A DNA stretch of 64,000 bases from JBBDIM01 sp040880405 (GTDB lineage: Bacteria; Planctomycetota; Planctomycetia; Pirellulales; Pirellulaceae). The stretch covers positions 93,627 to 157,626 of the forward strand of contig JBBDIM010000063.1 of the NCBI GenBank assembly GCA_040880405.1, in the 5' to 3' direction. The stretch's first letter is position 1, and every line of letters begins with the position of its first letter. The translations under genes and the position numbers were made by a program. The notes beneath the pieces were generated by a model. The model had not been told where the DNA came from. It ran no database searches and saw only the letters and a list, made by a program, of their open reading frames with translations. Of the stretch, positions 27,759 to 35,596 are shown one piece after another.

Positions 27759-28946
27759 ATGGGAATTTTTCAGCGGTACATCCTATGGGAGCTGGCGAAG
27801 GTATTTTTCCTTACGCTGGGGATCCTTACGCTGCTGATGATGTTTGTGGGACTGGGGGAGCAGGCAATCCGAGAAGGTCTTGGCATCGGGCCGCTCCTAA
27901 AAACGGTCCCCTACCTGCTACCCGACGCGCTCCGATTTTCCATGCCCGGCACGATGCTCTTCGCCGTATGCACCGTTTACGGTCGCGTTTCGGCGCTGAA
28001 CGAGCTCACGGCTCTCAAATCAGCGGGGATTTCCCCCTCCGTGGCAATTCTACCTGGTTTGATGCTAGCGTTCGTGGCTTCCGTGATGGCCGTGTGGCTA
28101 AATGATGTGGCAGTTTCGTGGGGCGAGGCGGGGGTTCGCCGGGTGGTGATCGAATCGATCGAAGAAATCGCCTACGGCATGTTGAGGACCAAGCGTGCGT
28201 TTAATTCCGAGCGATTCTCGGTCCTGGTCAAGGATGTCGAGGGGCATACTTTGATCCGTCCTGAAATTTTGATCTCGAAAGGGCGCTCTGAGCCGATCTC
28301 GATTTCGGCGGCCTCGGCGGAGCTTACCGCTGACAATCGGCTCGATCGATTGATCGTGACCCTGACCGACAGCCGCATCCAAACCGCATCCGGAGGAGGA
28401 CAGTGGTTTGAGCACCCTGGGACCATGCGCACCTCGATTTCACTAGTCGATGATTCCCCGGATAATGAGCTGGACAATTCCTACCGTGGTTCGCTCGGCG
28501 AGCTTCCCGGAAAGCAGCGGATGATGACCGGGTATCAACGCGACATGGCGCGGTCGATAGCGTTTCTCGGCGTCTGCGACGCCCTTACCATCCACCCCAC
28601 CCACCCAACCGATCCCCGTATGGATGAGGCTCTGAAACAACATCACTGGTCGCAAACTCAACTCCACCGGCTGTACGCGGAACCCTACAGGCGCTGGGCC
28701 AACGGATTCAGTTGCTTGTTTTTCGCGATGCTGGGAATTCCACTGGCCATCCGGCAGCGAAACACCGATTTTGTGAGCAGCTTTTTCTCGGCGTTTCTCC
28801 CGGTCCTCCTGCTCTATTATCCGCTCTTGGCGATGGGTATCGATCGGACCAAGGCGGGTGCTTGGTACCCGATTAGCGTCTGGCTGGGGAACGTGGTCCT
28901 GCTGCTGATTGGGCTTTGGCTCACGCGCAAAATTCTCCGCTACTGA
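27759..28946 (+). CDS. LptF/LptG-family (YjgP/YjgQ) permease
   Basis: ATG 27759 begins MGIFQRYILWELAKVF, the usual family start; an earlier GTG at 27654 would add a non-conserved leader. The ~395-residue protein has three N-terminal helices with SMPGTMLFAVCTVYGRVSALNEL (broken by normal substitutions), a periplasmic beta-jellyroll-like domain at ~110-285, and three C-terminal helices. LptF and LptG form the permease of the LPS export ABC complex; only one gene is here and the LptB ATPase is absent. Planctomycetes have an outer membrane with LPS genes, so an Lpt role is plausible (inference). Confidence 0.85.
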   Translation: MGIFQRYILWELAKVFFLTLGILTLLMMFVGLGEQAIREGLGIGPLLKTVPYLLPDALRFSMPGTMLFAVCTVYGRVSALNELTALKSAGISPSVAILPGLMLAFVASVMAVWLNDVAVSWGEAGVRRVVIESIEEIAYGMLRTKRAFNSERFSVLVKDVEGHTLIRPEILISKGRSEPISISAASAELTADNRLDRLIVTLTDSRIQTASGGGQWFEHPGTMRTSISLVDDSPDNELDNSYRGSLGELPGKQRMMTGYQRDMARSIAFLGVCDALTIHPTHPTDPRMDEALKQHHWSQTQLHRLYAEPYRRWANGFSCLFFAMLGIPLAIRQRNTDFVSSFFSAFLPVLLLYYPLLAMGIDRTKAGAWYPISVWLGNVVLLLIGLWLTRKILRY

Positions 28947-29150
28947 ATTCCCTCGCTTCCTTCCGAATTGGGGTGGAGATCGCTCGCTTTCGTCTTGCCT
29001 CCTCCAAGCGCTTGCTGCTAGACTCCCGCCTGCCTGAACGCCCTGGGCGGGGAACGGATTCCCCTCCCGGATTCGAGGCTTTCAGGACAATCGCCTTCGC
29101 CATCGGACGCAAACTCTTACGGCGAAGAACTCAGCGACAAGGAGGTCGCG

Positions 29151-30764
29151 GTGCAGGCTCGACTTACGCTTCGAAAAAAGCTGGTCATTGGCTGTGTGCT
29201 GCTGGGATTGGTCATTGCCGTCCTGGGCGGCACCACCATGGTTGGTGGCTACAACTATCGCGGTGTGGCGCGGGGGATCAGCGCGCGTTCCGCCGAGTTG
29301 CCTCTGGCCATCGATCTTTCTCTAGCCGTCACTGAGTTGCGTCATACCTTAAGCCAAGCCAAGCGCAAGAATCAGTTGTATTACCCCGACGCGGGGGGCT
29401 TCGACATCCAATTGATTCGGGAGGAGTTTAAAGACAAAATCCTCGTGGTCGAACAGGCCGTCCGCGGTTACCGAGATCAACTCGATCAAACTAATAACGC
29501 CGCGATCGAACTGGGGGACGACTCCAAAGAGCGGGAAACAATCCTACGGATTGAACGTTCCTTGGTGAATATCCAACAGCTCAACCGCAGCGAGGACTGG
29601 GTCCTGCAGCAAGTCAAAGTGGAACAACTGGCCGAGGAACTTGACCATCTGCACGAACTTGCCGGGAAACTACCCACGTTCCTGATCCAGGAGATGAAGG
29701 ACCTCAAGACCGAGGTCCAAGCGCAATATCGATCCTGGATTGTCGTCTCCGCCTCGGTGTTGATTCTGACATTGCTTTTTTTGGCCATGTTGTTTTATCT
29801 GACCTGGCTCTGGCTCTTTCGCCCGCTGCGGATCTTAATGAACGGTTCGCGATTGGTGGCCGGTGGAGATTTCAAGCATCGGATTCAACTCAGCGGCGAC
29901 GATGAACTGGCCACCCTCGCCGACGCCATGAACGCCATGACCGCTCGTTTTGAAGAGATCCGCCAAAACCTGGACCGCCAGGTCCAGCAGCGAACGCAGC
30001 AAGTGGTCCGCAGTGAACAACTGGCGAGTGTCGGATTTTTGGCCGCCGGTGTGGCCCATGAAATCAACAACCCCCTCGCTTCGATCGCTTTCTGCGCCGA
30101 ATCGCTCCGAGACCGGTTCAACGAAACCGTGATCGACGAAGAGAGCGACGAGGCACAGTGCCACGTGAGCGATGTGACCGTGCTGCGAACCTACCTTGCG
30201 ATGATCGAGGAAGAGGCCTTCCGCTGCAAGGAAATCACCGAGCGACTACTCGATTTTTCCAGACTAGGCGATGTCGAAAAGCAATCGACCGACATTAGCG
30301 ATCTGGTGCAGGGAGTGATCGACATGGTCGGACACCTCGGCAAATACCGCGAGAAAACCATCCAGTTCAGCCAGACCGACGTCGCCATTGCCGAGGTCAA
30401 CCCGGCCGAAATCAAACAGGTGGTTCTAAATCTGATTACCAACGCCTTGGACAGCATCGACCCGGGACAAAAAGTCCATGTCGAGGTCCAGGGGGAGCGC
30501 GACCAAGTCCGTGTGGTGGTTCGGGACGAAGGTTGCGGTATGACCGAAGAGACGCGGCAACATCTCTTCGAACCCTTTTTTACACGACGACGAGATGGGC
30601 AGGGGACCGGTTTGGGGCTTTCCATCTCGTATCGGATCGTAAGTGACCACGGCGGCCAGATCGACGCCTTTAGCGAGGGTGCCGGTCTCGGCTCGGAATT
30701 TAGTATTACGCTGCCCTGCGGCAAGGCATCACGAAGATATGAAAAACGAGAACGCGCAGCCTAA
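29151..30764 (+). CDS. Membrane sensor histidine kinase (HAMP-HisKA-HATPase)
   Basis: The GTG start has a strong GGAGG six bases upstream. Two membrane helices (~11-33 and ~200-225) enclose a helical extracytoplasmic sensor of ~165 residues. HAMP follows (WLFRPLRILMNGSRLVAGG), then HisKA with phospho-acceptor His303 in GVAHEINNPLAS, and an ATPase domain with N-box NLITNALDS, G1 RDEGCGM and GTGLGLS. The HEINNPL form is typical of NtrB-like kinases. The stop overlaps the start of the response-regulator gene by 26 bp, so the two are a co-translated pair. The stimulus is unknown. Confidence 0.94.
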   Translation: MQARLTLRKKLVIGCVLLGLVIAVLGGTTMVGGYNYRGVARGISARSAELPLAIDLSLAVTELRHTLSQAKRKNQLYYPDAGGFDIQLIREEFKDKILVVEQAVRGYRDQLDQTNNAAIELGDDSKERETILRIERSLVNIQQLNRSEDWVLQQVKVEQLAEELDHLHELAGKLPTFLIQEMKDLKTEVQAQYRSWIVVSASVLILTLLFLAMLFYLTWLWLFRPLRILMNGSRLVAGGDFKHRIQLSGDDELATLADAMNAMTARFEEIRQNLDRQVQQRTQQVVRSEQLASVGFLAAGVAHEINNPLASIAFCAESLRDRFNETVIDEESDEAQCHVSDVTVLRTYLAMIEEEAFRCKEITERLLDFSRLGDVEKQSTDISDLVQGVIDMVGHLGKYREKTIQFSQTDVAIAEVNPAEIKQVVLNLITNALDSIDPGQKVHVEVQGERDQVRVVVRDEGCGMTEETRQHLFEPFFTRRRDGQGTGLGLSISYRIVSDHGGQIDAFSEGAGLGSEFSITLPCGKASRRYEKRERAA

Positions 30765-32130
30765 GAGCCTGAAAATCCTGTTCGCCGACGACGAAAAGTC
30801 GCTTCAGAAGCTGATGAGCCTCGAACTTCCCAGGCTCGGGCACGAAGTGACGGTTTGTCCGGACGGGCTAACCGCCGTCGCGGCGCTAGAGCGGAATGTC
30901 TACGACTGCATCCTGGTCGATCTCGACATGCCGGGCCTCAACGGGATCCAGGTGATCGAAAAGGCCAAGGAGATGCACCCCGACACCGAGGCGATCATCC
31001 TGACTGGCAAGTCATCACTCGATACGGCGGTGGCCGCCTTGCGGTTTGGCGCGTTCGACTACCTCACCAAACCGTGTCGACTGGTCGACCTGCAAACCTT
31101 GCTCGCCAAGGTAGCCAACAAGCGGGAATGGAACCGCAAGTACATGGCCCTCAAGACGCGGCTCGATAAAATCGAAGGGGGCAATCGCCTGATCGGCGAC
31201 TCCCAGCCGATGCAGGTGGTCAACCGGATGGTCGCCAAGGTCGCGCCCACCAACTCGGCCGTTCTCATCCGAGGGGAAACCGGGACCGGGAAGGAATTGG
31301 TGGCCCGAGCGGTTCATGACCAGAGCCTCCGCGCTAACATGCCGTTTGTCGCGGTGAACTGTGGTGCCCTGCCAGAGAATCTGATTGAGAGCGAACTGTT
31401 CGGACATCGCAAAGGCGCGTTTACCGGCGCTGAAGAGACACGCATCGGGCTATTCGAAGTCGCCGATGGCGGTTCGATGTTCCTCGACGAGATCGGCGAA
31501 TTGCCCAAGTCGCTACAAGCCAAACTATTGCGGGTCCTGGAGACCGGCGAAATCCGCCGCGTGGGGGATAACGACTCGATCAAGGTCGATGCCCGCATCA
31601 TCTGCGCGACTCACCGTGATATCGAAGAGATGGTCCGCCACGACGAGTTCCGAGAGGACCTGATGTTCCGGGTAAACACCTTCGAGATTCAACTCCCGTC
31701 GCTCCGCGACCGAGTGGAGGATATCCCGGTTTTGGCGGAGCATTTGGCCCGAAGATTCTGGCCTACCGTCCCTCCGACACAGTCGGTCTTCGACAGCCAA
31801 ACACTCCGGGCCCTAACGGCTCACGAGTGGCCTGGCAATGTGCGGGAATTGGCCAACGTCGTGGAGCACGCCACCATTCTGTGCGATCAACTGCCAATTC
31901 TGCCGGAACACCTTCCGCGTCGATTCGGTGGCCCAACCGCCGCTGAGGAGACTCCACATCTCAAGGCCTTCGGCCCAATGACGCTCCGGGAAATCGAAAT
32001 GCAGGCCATCTACGAATCACTGCATCGGCACGATGGCAACAAGCCGATGGTCGCCGAGGAACTGGGGGTCAGCCTGAAAACCTTGTACAACAAGCTGAAC
32101 CAAGCGGATGCCGCCGAGAAATCGGCGTAA
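30739..32130 (+). CDS. NtrC-family sigma-54-dependent response regulator
   Basis: ATG 30739, inside the 3' end of the kinase gene, gives ~463 residues. The receiver domain (1-125) has Asp61 in LVDLDMP, Thr in ILTGKSS and Lys in LTKP. The AAA+ domain (~140-380) has Walker A GETGTGKE, the GAFTGA sigma-54 contact loop, Walker B SMFLDEIGELP, and arginine-finger region segments. A Fis-type helix-turn-helix ends the protein (MVAEELGVSLKTLYNKL). It should activate sigma-54 promoters once phosphorylated by the adjacent kinase. Targets are not apparent in the window. Confidence 0.95.
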   Translation: MKNENAQPKSLKILFADDEKSLQKLMSLELPRLGHEVTVCPDGLTAVAALERNVYDCILVDLDMPGLNGIQVIEKAKEMHPDTEAIILTGKSSLDTAVAALRFGAFDYLTKPCRLVDLQTLLAKVANKREWNRKYMALKTRLDKIEGGNRLIGDSQPMQVVNRMVAKVAPTNSAVLIRGETGTGKELVARAVHDQSLRANMPFVAVNCGALPENLIESELFGHRKGAFTGAEETRIGLFEVADGGSMFLDEIGELPKSLQAKLLRVLETGEIRRVGDNDSIKVDARIICATHRDIEEMVRHDEFREDLMFRVNTFEIQLPSLRDRVEDIPVLAEHLARRFWPTVPPTQSVFDSQTLRALTAHEWPGNVRELANVVEHATILCDQLPILPEHLPRRFGGPTAAEETPHLKAFGPMTLREIEMQAIYESLHRHDGNKPMVAEELGVSLKTLYNKLNQADAAEKSA

Positions 32131-32576
32131 GGGGGCAACAAGAAGCGGCGTGTGGTCCGTCTGGGTGCGATCCGATAGATGCGCCGCATGCCATCGGCAT
32201 CCCCGTTGTTTTCGGTTGTCTATGGTCCCCGTGGTACCTGACGGCCGGCTAGCCGCATGAGCGGGCACCGCCGCGAAAAGGCCCGAAGTCAACACGAATC
32301 GGCCGATTCAGTTTCCCTCCCCTTCAATTTCCCCTTTGCGTCTTTGCGGCTTTGCGAGAGATTTTTTTTCCTAATCCCCACGCAAAACCAAGCTGTCTTT
32401 GTACGTGGGTGCCATGCCACGCCCGGAAAGCGTGGGCATGTTTGGGCGGGAGAAGTTACCACCGGCAACCCTCATCATCAACCACCAAAGCGGCCAAGCT
32501 CGGACAACCAAAACCCTTACTCGCGGTGAGCCGGTGAAGACTCCAGTCGCTCTGCCCGCTGAAATCTTATCCGAGA

Positions 32577-32616
32577 AATCCGTGGTTAGATCCTGCTTTG
32601 TTTTTAACCACGGATT
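32577..32616. repeat. CACGGAT-type hairpin repeat
   Basis: A perfect 12-bp inverted repeat (AATCCGTGGTTA at 32577-32588, complement at 32605-32616, 16-base loop) is followed by further CACGGAT direct units up to ~32632. Related units occur at 51671-51940. Confidence 0.75.
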
Positions 32617-32724
32617 ACACGGATTTCACGGATGGTTTTCACTGGGGCAAGGCAACTCGCGGTTCATTTTTTCAACCACGAATGACACGAATAGCAACCC
32701 GCGAAACAGCCTCTCTCCAGGTTC

Positions 32725-32800
32725 GAAACGCAGAGCCGCAGAGAGCGAGGAGACGGAGCGTAGATAGAGGGTCTCTGCGATCTCCGCGACTCTGCGTTTC
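32725..32800. repeat. CGCAGAG-type inverted repeat
   Basis: Perfect 11-bp arms (GAAACGCAGAG at 32725-32735, complement at 32790-32800) enclose degenerate CGCAGAGA/TCTCTGCG units, making a 76-bp imperfect palindrome. A related module is at ~63814-63894. Confidence 0.7.
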
Positions 32801-33141
32801 AAACAGACTTCGAGTGGTTCGATGCTGCTCGATTAAATTGCGTCATCCCTTTGGGCCTGGGTGAATTGGGGATGGTTCCGCAGCGGCTCCTTCAGGCGCA
32901 TAACACGGATCACACCCGTCCGTCTAATTTGAACACTCACCGACGGGTGGCACTGGCGGCTTGCTCGCCAGTGCGAAGTGCGAGAGGATCGCGTCTTTTC
33001 AGGATGACCTGAACACCGGCTCGGGTTCCACCAGACCGCGTTGCCGGTAGAAGATTTTCGCGTTAAATCATGCCTACTCGCGCGTAGGCATGGCATCCGG
33101 AAAACGTGTCGAAAATCGCATACCCTATCGAAGTGCCCGCC

Positions 33142-33753
33142 CTAAAACTTCCGTACTACCCCCACAACCACGCCCCTTACCTTGGCGTTGCGGACATAGA
33201 TCGGCTCCATGCTGCTGTTGGCTGGCTGGAGCCGAATGCGGTTTTTCTCTGGGAACCAATACTTGAGCGTCGCTTCGCCATCGTCGGTCTCAGCTACCAC
33301 GATATCGCCCGCGTTGGCATGGTCCTGCTTGCGGACCACCACGTAATCGCCGTCGTCGATATGGGCCTCTGTCATCGAGTCGCCGGTCACTTCCAATACG
33401 AATTGGTCGTGACGGTCGAACATCCTGCCGAAATCGATCCGCTCTAGGGTCTCGATCGCCTCGTGCAGGGCACCCGCGGCAATTCTGCCGGCCAACGGCA
33501 ATCCGCCATCGTCATCGTTGGGCGAACAGAGCTGAATCGCCCGCGACATGTTTTTCTCGCGAGAAATCAGCCCTTTGCGTTCTAGGGCCTTCAAATGGCA
33601 CATCACGCCGTTGGGTGAACTGATTTCAAAGTGCTCACCAATTTCTCGCACCGTCGGGCCGTAGCCTCGATTTTGGATTTTATCGCGGATGAACCCGAAA
33701 ACTTCCGATTGGCGACGGGTCAGTTGATCGAGATCAGGGGCAAGGGATGCCAT
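33142..33753 (-). CDS. lexA: LexA SOS repressor / self-cleaving protease
   Basis: The 203-residue protein has the LexA winged-helix N-domain (LTRRQSEVFGFIRDKIQNRG, GPTVREIGEHFEISSPNGV) and the S24 peptidase C-domain. The cleavage bond Ala93-Gly94 lies in RIAAGALHE, the catalytic Ser126 in VTGDSM and Lys164 in EATLKYWF. RecA-stimulated self-cleavage derepresses the SOS genes. AGGAG precedes the ATG and a good promoter lies at 33800-33828, with a possible operator in its spacer, so autoregulation is likely. No other SOS gene is adjacent. Confidence 0.96.
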   Translation of the reverse strand: MASLAPDLDQLTRRQSEVFGFIRDKIQNRGYGPTVREIGEHFEISSPNGVMCHLKALERKGLISREKNMSRAIQLCSPNDDDGGLPLAGRIAAGALHEAIETLERIDFGRMFDRHDQFVLEVTGDSMTEAHIDDGDYVVVRKQDHANAGDIVVAETDDGEATLKYWFPEKNRIRLQPANSSMEPIYVRNAKVRGVVVGVVRKF

Positions 33754-33799
33754 GGGCGACTTTCTCCTAACGCGTGACGATACTTTCCATTCGGGTTAC

Positions 33800-33828
33800 A
33801 AACTAGCGAAATCGTGTACAAATGTCAA
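33800..33828 (-). promoter_or_regulatory. lexA promoter with possible operator
   Basis: On the minus strand a perfect -35 TTGACA (33823-33828) is followed after 17 bases by TAGTTT (33800-33805), about 47 bp before the lexA ATG. The spacer contains the palindrome TGTACA (33815-33820), and a similar GTTACA lies at 33795-33800. An operator overlapping the spacer would explain autoregulation, but the planctomycete LexA box cannot be confirmed from one site. Confidence 0.55.
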
Positions 33829-34020
33829 CTCTTTCTCTGGCTGTCGATTCCCAGGAAATGGATCTAAAGGATCGACGGAAAAATCTAATGGTTGCCAACC
33901 TCGATTTTCTGACGTAGGTTTCTCTCGATGAGTCCTTTGATCCGCAACCTGCACGTTATCGTCGCCTGATCCCTTCAATCAGTTGCGCGTCTTTTCTTTT
34001 TCCGTATCGGAACCGATGCC

Positions 34021-34203
34021 ATGATCGCCCACGTATCAAAATTCCTGGCTGCGGAAGATGGGCCAACCGCTGTTGAATACGCTATTATGTTGGCGATGAT
34101 CTTAATGGCCGTGATGGGCTCCATATCAGTGATCGGGATCCTGACGATGGATAGCTTGAACTATTCCTCGTCGGAAATTGAGCGGACTTTCCCCGATATG
34201 TAA
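34021..34203 (+). CDS. Flp/Fap-type (type IVb) prepilin-like small protein
   Basis: The 60-residue protein has a short basic leader, then EDGPTAVEYAIMLAMILMAV, the Flp pilin core with the Glu+5-like residue and one membrane helix, and a short polar tail. In tad systems such pilins are cleaved by a prepilin peptidase and assembled by a TadA ATPase. No tad, cpa or peptidase gene is near, so it is an orphan copy in this window. It lies 267 bp from lexA, divergently transcribed. The start is preceded by only a weak ribosome site. Confidence 0.88.
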   Translation: MIAHVSKFLAAEDGPTAVEYAIMLAMILMAVMGSISVIGILTMDSLNYSSSEIERTFPDM

Positions 34204-34513
34204 CCGAGCAAGCCCCCCCCATCGAGTCACTCTCGGGAAGCTTATCTGCCCCCGCATGCTGCGGCATTTATTCCTGTCTTGCGGCCGGGGGATGGGACTC
34301 GCGCTGGGTTACCCACTCAGATCGACTCGGCCGGTCGGACAACGCGGCATTTGACCCTAATTTGCGGCCCTTGCGTTTCCGCGATCCAGCCGATAAAATT
34401 CGTGGTTTCCCATGCTTCATGGGGATTAAGCTACCAGCGAATCGATCGCGATCGTTTACCTTAAAGCGTTGGCCGACCGTGATTTCGGCCGATTATAAGT
34501 TCGAAAGAGACTG
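34204..34513. other. 310-bp intergenic gap upstream of rpsR
   Basis: No gene is seen. A perfect 12-bp palindrome CGATCGCGATCG lies at 34443-34454, and a TATAAG hexamer sits at 34493-34498 immediately before rpsR. The leader may carry the rpsR promoter and control region, but no assignable structure was recognised. Confidence 0.4.
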
Positions 34514-34783
34514 ATGAGACCAGCCAACCGCACCAAAGCCCGGAAGCGAGCCAAGACCAAGGCCCGCGTTTTGAAGAAGGATCCGTTGTTCGTCGACGGT
34601 AAACGTCCGCGTCCGATGTTTGTGGACTACAAGGACGTGGAGTTGCTCAAAAAGCTCACCAACCGGCATGGTCGGATCGTCGGTCGCCGCAAGAGTGGCT
34701 GCACCGCCGTCAGTCAGCACGCCGTGACCAAGGCGATCAAACGGGCCCGATTCATGGCCCTGTTGCCCTACGTCAAAGATTAG
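34514..34783 (+). CDS. rpsR: 30S ribosomal protein S18
   Basis: The 89-residue basic protein matches S18: a Lys/Arg-rich N-terminal tail, then FVDYKDVELLKKL, NRHGRIVGRRKSG and HAVTKAIKRARFMALLPYV. S18 binds the 30S platform with S6. In many bacteria rpsR lies between rpsF/ssb and rplI; here it stands alone, with a pilin gene upstream and a repeat element and thioesterase downstream. The N-terminal extension is somewhat longer and more basic than in E. coli. Confidence 0.95.
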   Translation: MRPANRTKARKRAKTKARVLKKDPLFVDGKRPRPMFVDYKDVELLKKLTNRHGRIVGRRKSGCTAVSQHAVTKAIKRARFMALLPYVKD

Positions 34784-34795
34784 TGCTCTGGCAAA

Positions 34796-34963
34796 GTTGG
34801 TGGGTGGAGCGAAGCGAAACCCACCGTGGCCAACCAAGATCACCCCCCTGCAACTCGGCCGGGGTTCATGCATGCAAAAACGTAGCGGTACACAACCCCC
34901 GTCGGAAATTTCGACCACGGACCTTCGGTGGGTTACGCCCTTTCGGCCTGCACCCACCCCAAC
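34796..34963 (-). repeat. 168-bp MITE-like element, copy 2
   Basis: The ends form an imperfect terminal inverted repeat (GTTGGTGGGTG at 34796-34806; CACCCACCCCAAC at 34951-34963). Read on the minus strand it aligns end to end with the element at 17223-17390 and has the same length. The best block is AGGGCGTAACCCACCGAAGG, near its minus-strand start. It occupies most of the 281-bp gap between rpsR and the thioesterase gene. Confidence 0.7.
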
Positions 34964-35064
34964 ACGTTTTTGCCGGTGCCGCCGTTAGAATGAAAAGCCT
35001 GCCCTCCGTCGCAGGCTTGTTCTTTGCGCCATTTTCGGTTCCTTCCTGTTGCGGAAGACGCCTC

Positions 35065-35487
35065 ATGACCGATTCGTTTCACACCATGCGCCGAGTCGAG
35101 TTTCGGGATACCGACGCCGCCGGAATCGTCCATTTTTCGGCGTTCCTGATCTACATGGAGCAGGTAGAGCACGAGTTCCTCCGCAGCATTGGCCTGAGCG
35201 TCCACCACGCCCTAGAAGACGCTTCGATGAGCTGGCCCAGGGTCTCTGTCACCTGCGATTTCCAGGGTCCCGCGAAGTTCGAAGATGAACTCGATTGCCG
35301 CCTGTCGGTACTTAAAGTTGGCGGCAAGAGCGTCGCCTACGAGGTGGAATTCACCGAATCGCGCCGCCCGGTGGCCAAAGGGCGCATCACGGCAGTCTGC
35401 TGCCGGATCGTGCCTGGATTGCCTCCGGCATCGATGCCCATTCCCAACTGGTTCAAGGAAAAGCTGCTGCCCTACGTCCAGTCGTGA
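35065..35487 (+). CDS. YbgC/FadM-like hotdog acyl-CoA thioesterase
   Basis: ATG 35065 gives 140 residues; longer in-frame starts run through the repeat element and are rejected. The 4-hydroxybenzoyl-CoA thioesterase signature is clear: VEFRDTDAAGIVHFSAFLIYMEQ, with the catalytic Asp before AGIVHF and the hotdog helix, then PRVSVTCDFQGPAKFEDEL. It hydrolyses acyl-CoA or acyl-ACP thioesters; the substrate is not evident. The stop codon lies inside the left arm of the perfect inverted repeat at 35484-35570. The prenyltransferase-like gene begins 109 bp later and may be read through this hairpin. Confidence 0.9.
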   Translation: MTDSFHTMRRVEFRDTDAAGIVHFSAFLIYMEQVEHEFLRSIGLSVHHALEDASMSWPRVSVTCDFQGPAKFEDELDCRLSVLKVGGKSVAYEVEFTESRRPVAKGRITAVCCRIVPGLPPASMPIPNWFKEKLLPYVQS

Positions 35488-35570
35488 AAAAAGGGGTCCG
35501 GACTCTTTTTAAGAAAATGTTCACAAATAGTTCACGGGTGAGTAAAAAGAGTCCGGACCCCTTTTTTCAC
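35484..35570. repeat. Perfect 27-bp inverted repeat (long hairpin)
   Basis: The arms 35484-35510 and 35544-35570 are exact complements around a 33-base loop. Each arm contains AAAAAAGGGGTCCGGACTC followed by a T-run; the other arm ends in a T6 tract. It could terminate transcription in both directions and overlaps the thioesterase stop. The A-run/GGGGTC layout resembles repeats found with RAYT-type (Y1) transposases; a related hairpin is at 40802-40889. Confidence 0.85.
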
Positions 35571-35596
35571 TCCCTCACTCCTAAAGGCTCCCTCAT

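Larger units (their letters stand above)
32131..33141. other. 1-kb non-coding gap filled with short repeats
   Basis: No convincing gene is seen between the response regulator and lexA. The gap holds a run of repeat modules: TTTGCGTCTTTGCGGCTTTG near 32336-32355, a CACGCCC/GCGTGGGC inverted repeat near 32414, a CACGGAT hairpin at 32577-32616, an ACCACGAATGACACGAAT half-unit near 32677, a CGCAGAG inverted repeat at 32725-32800, and a CACTGGCG hairpin at 32951-32973. Open frames here have repeat-derived, low-complexity products and are not called. Confidence 0.7.

Noticed and set aside
32257..32864. Overlapping 60-120-codon frames between the response regulator and lexA
   Set aside because: They translate CACGGAT and CGCAGAG repeats and have no consistent frame or start signal.
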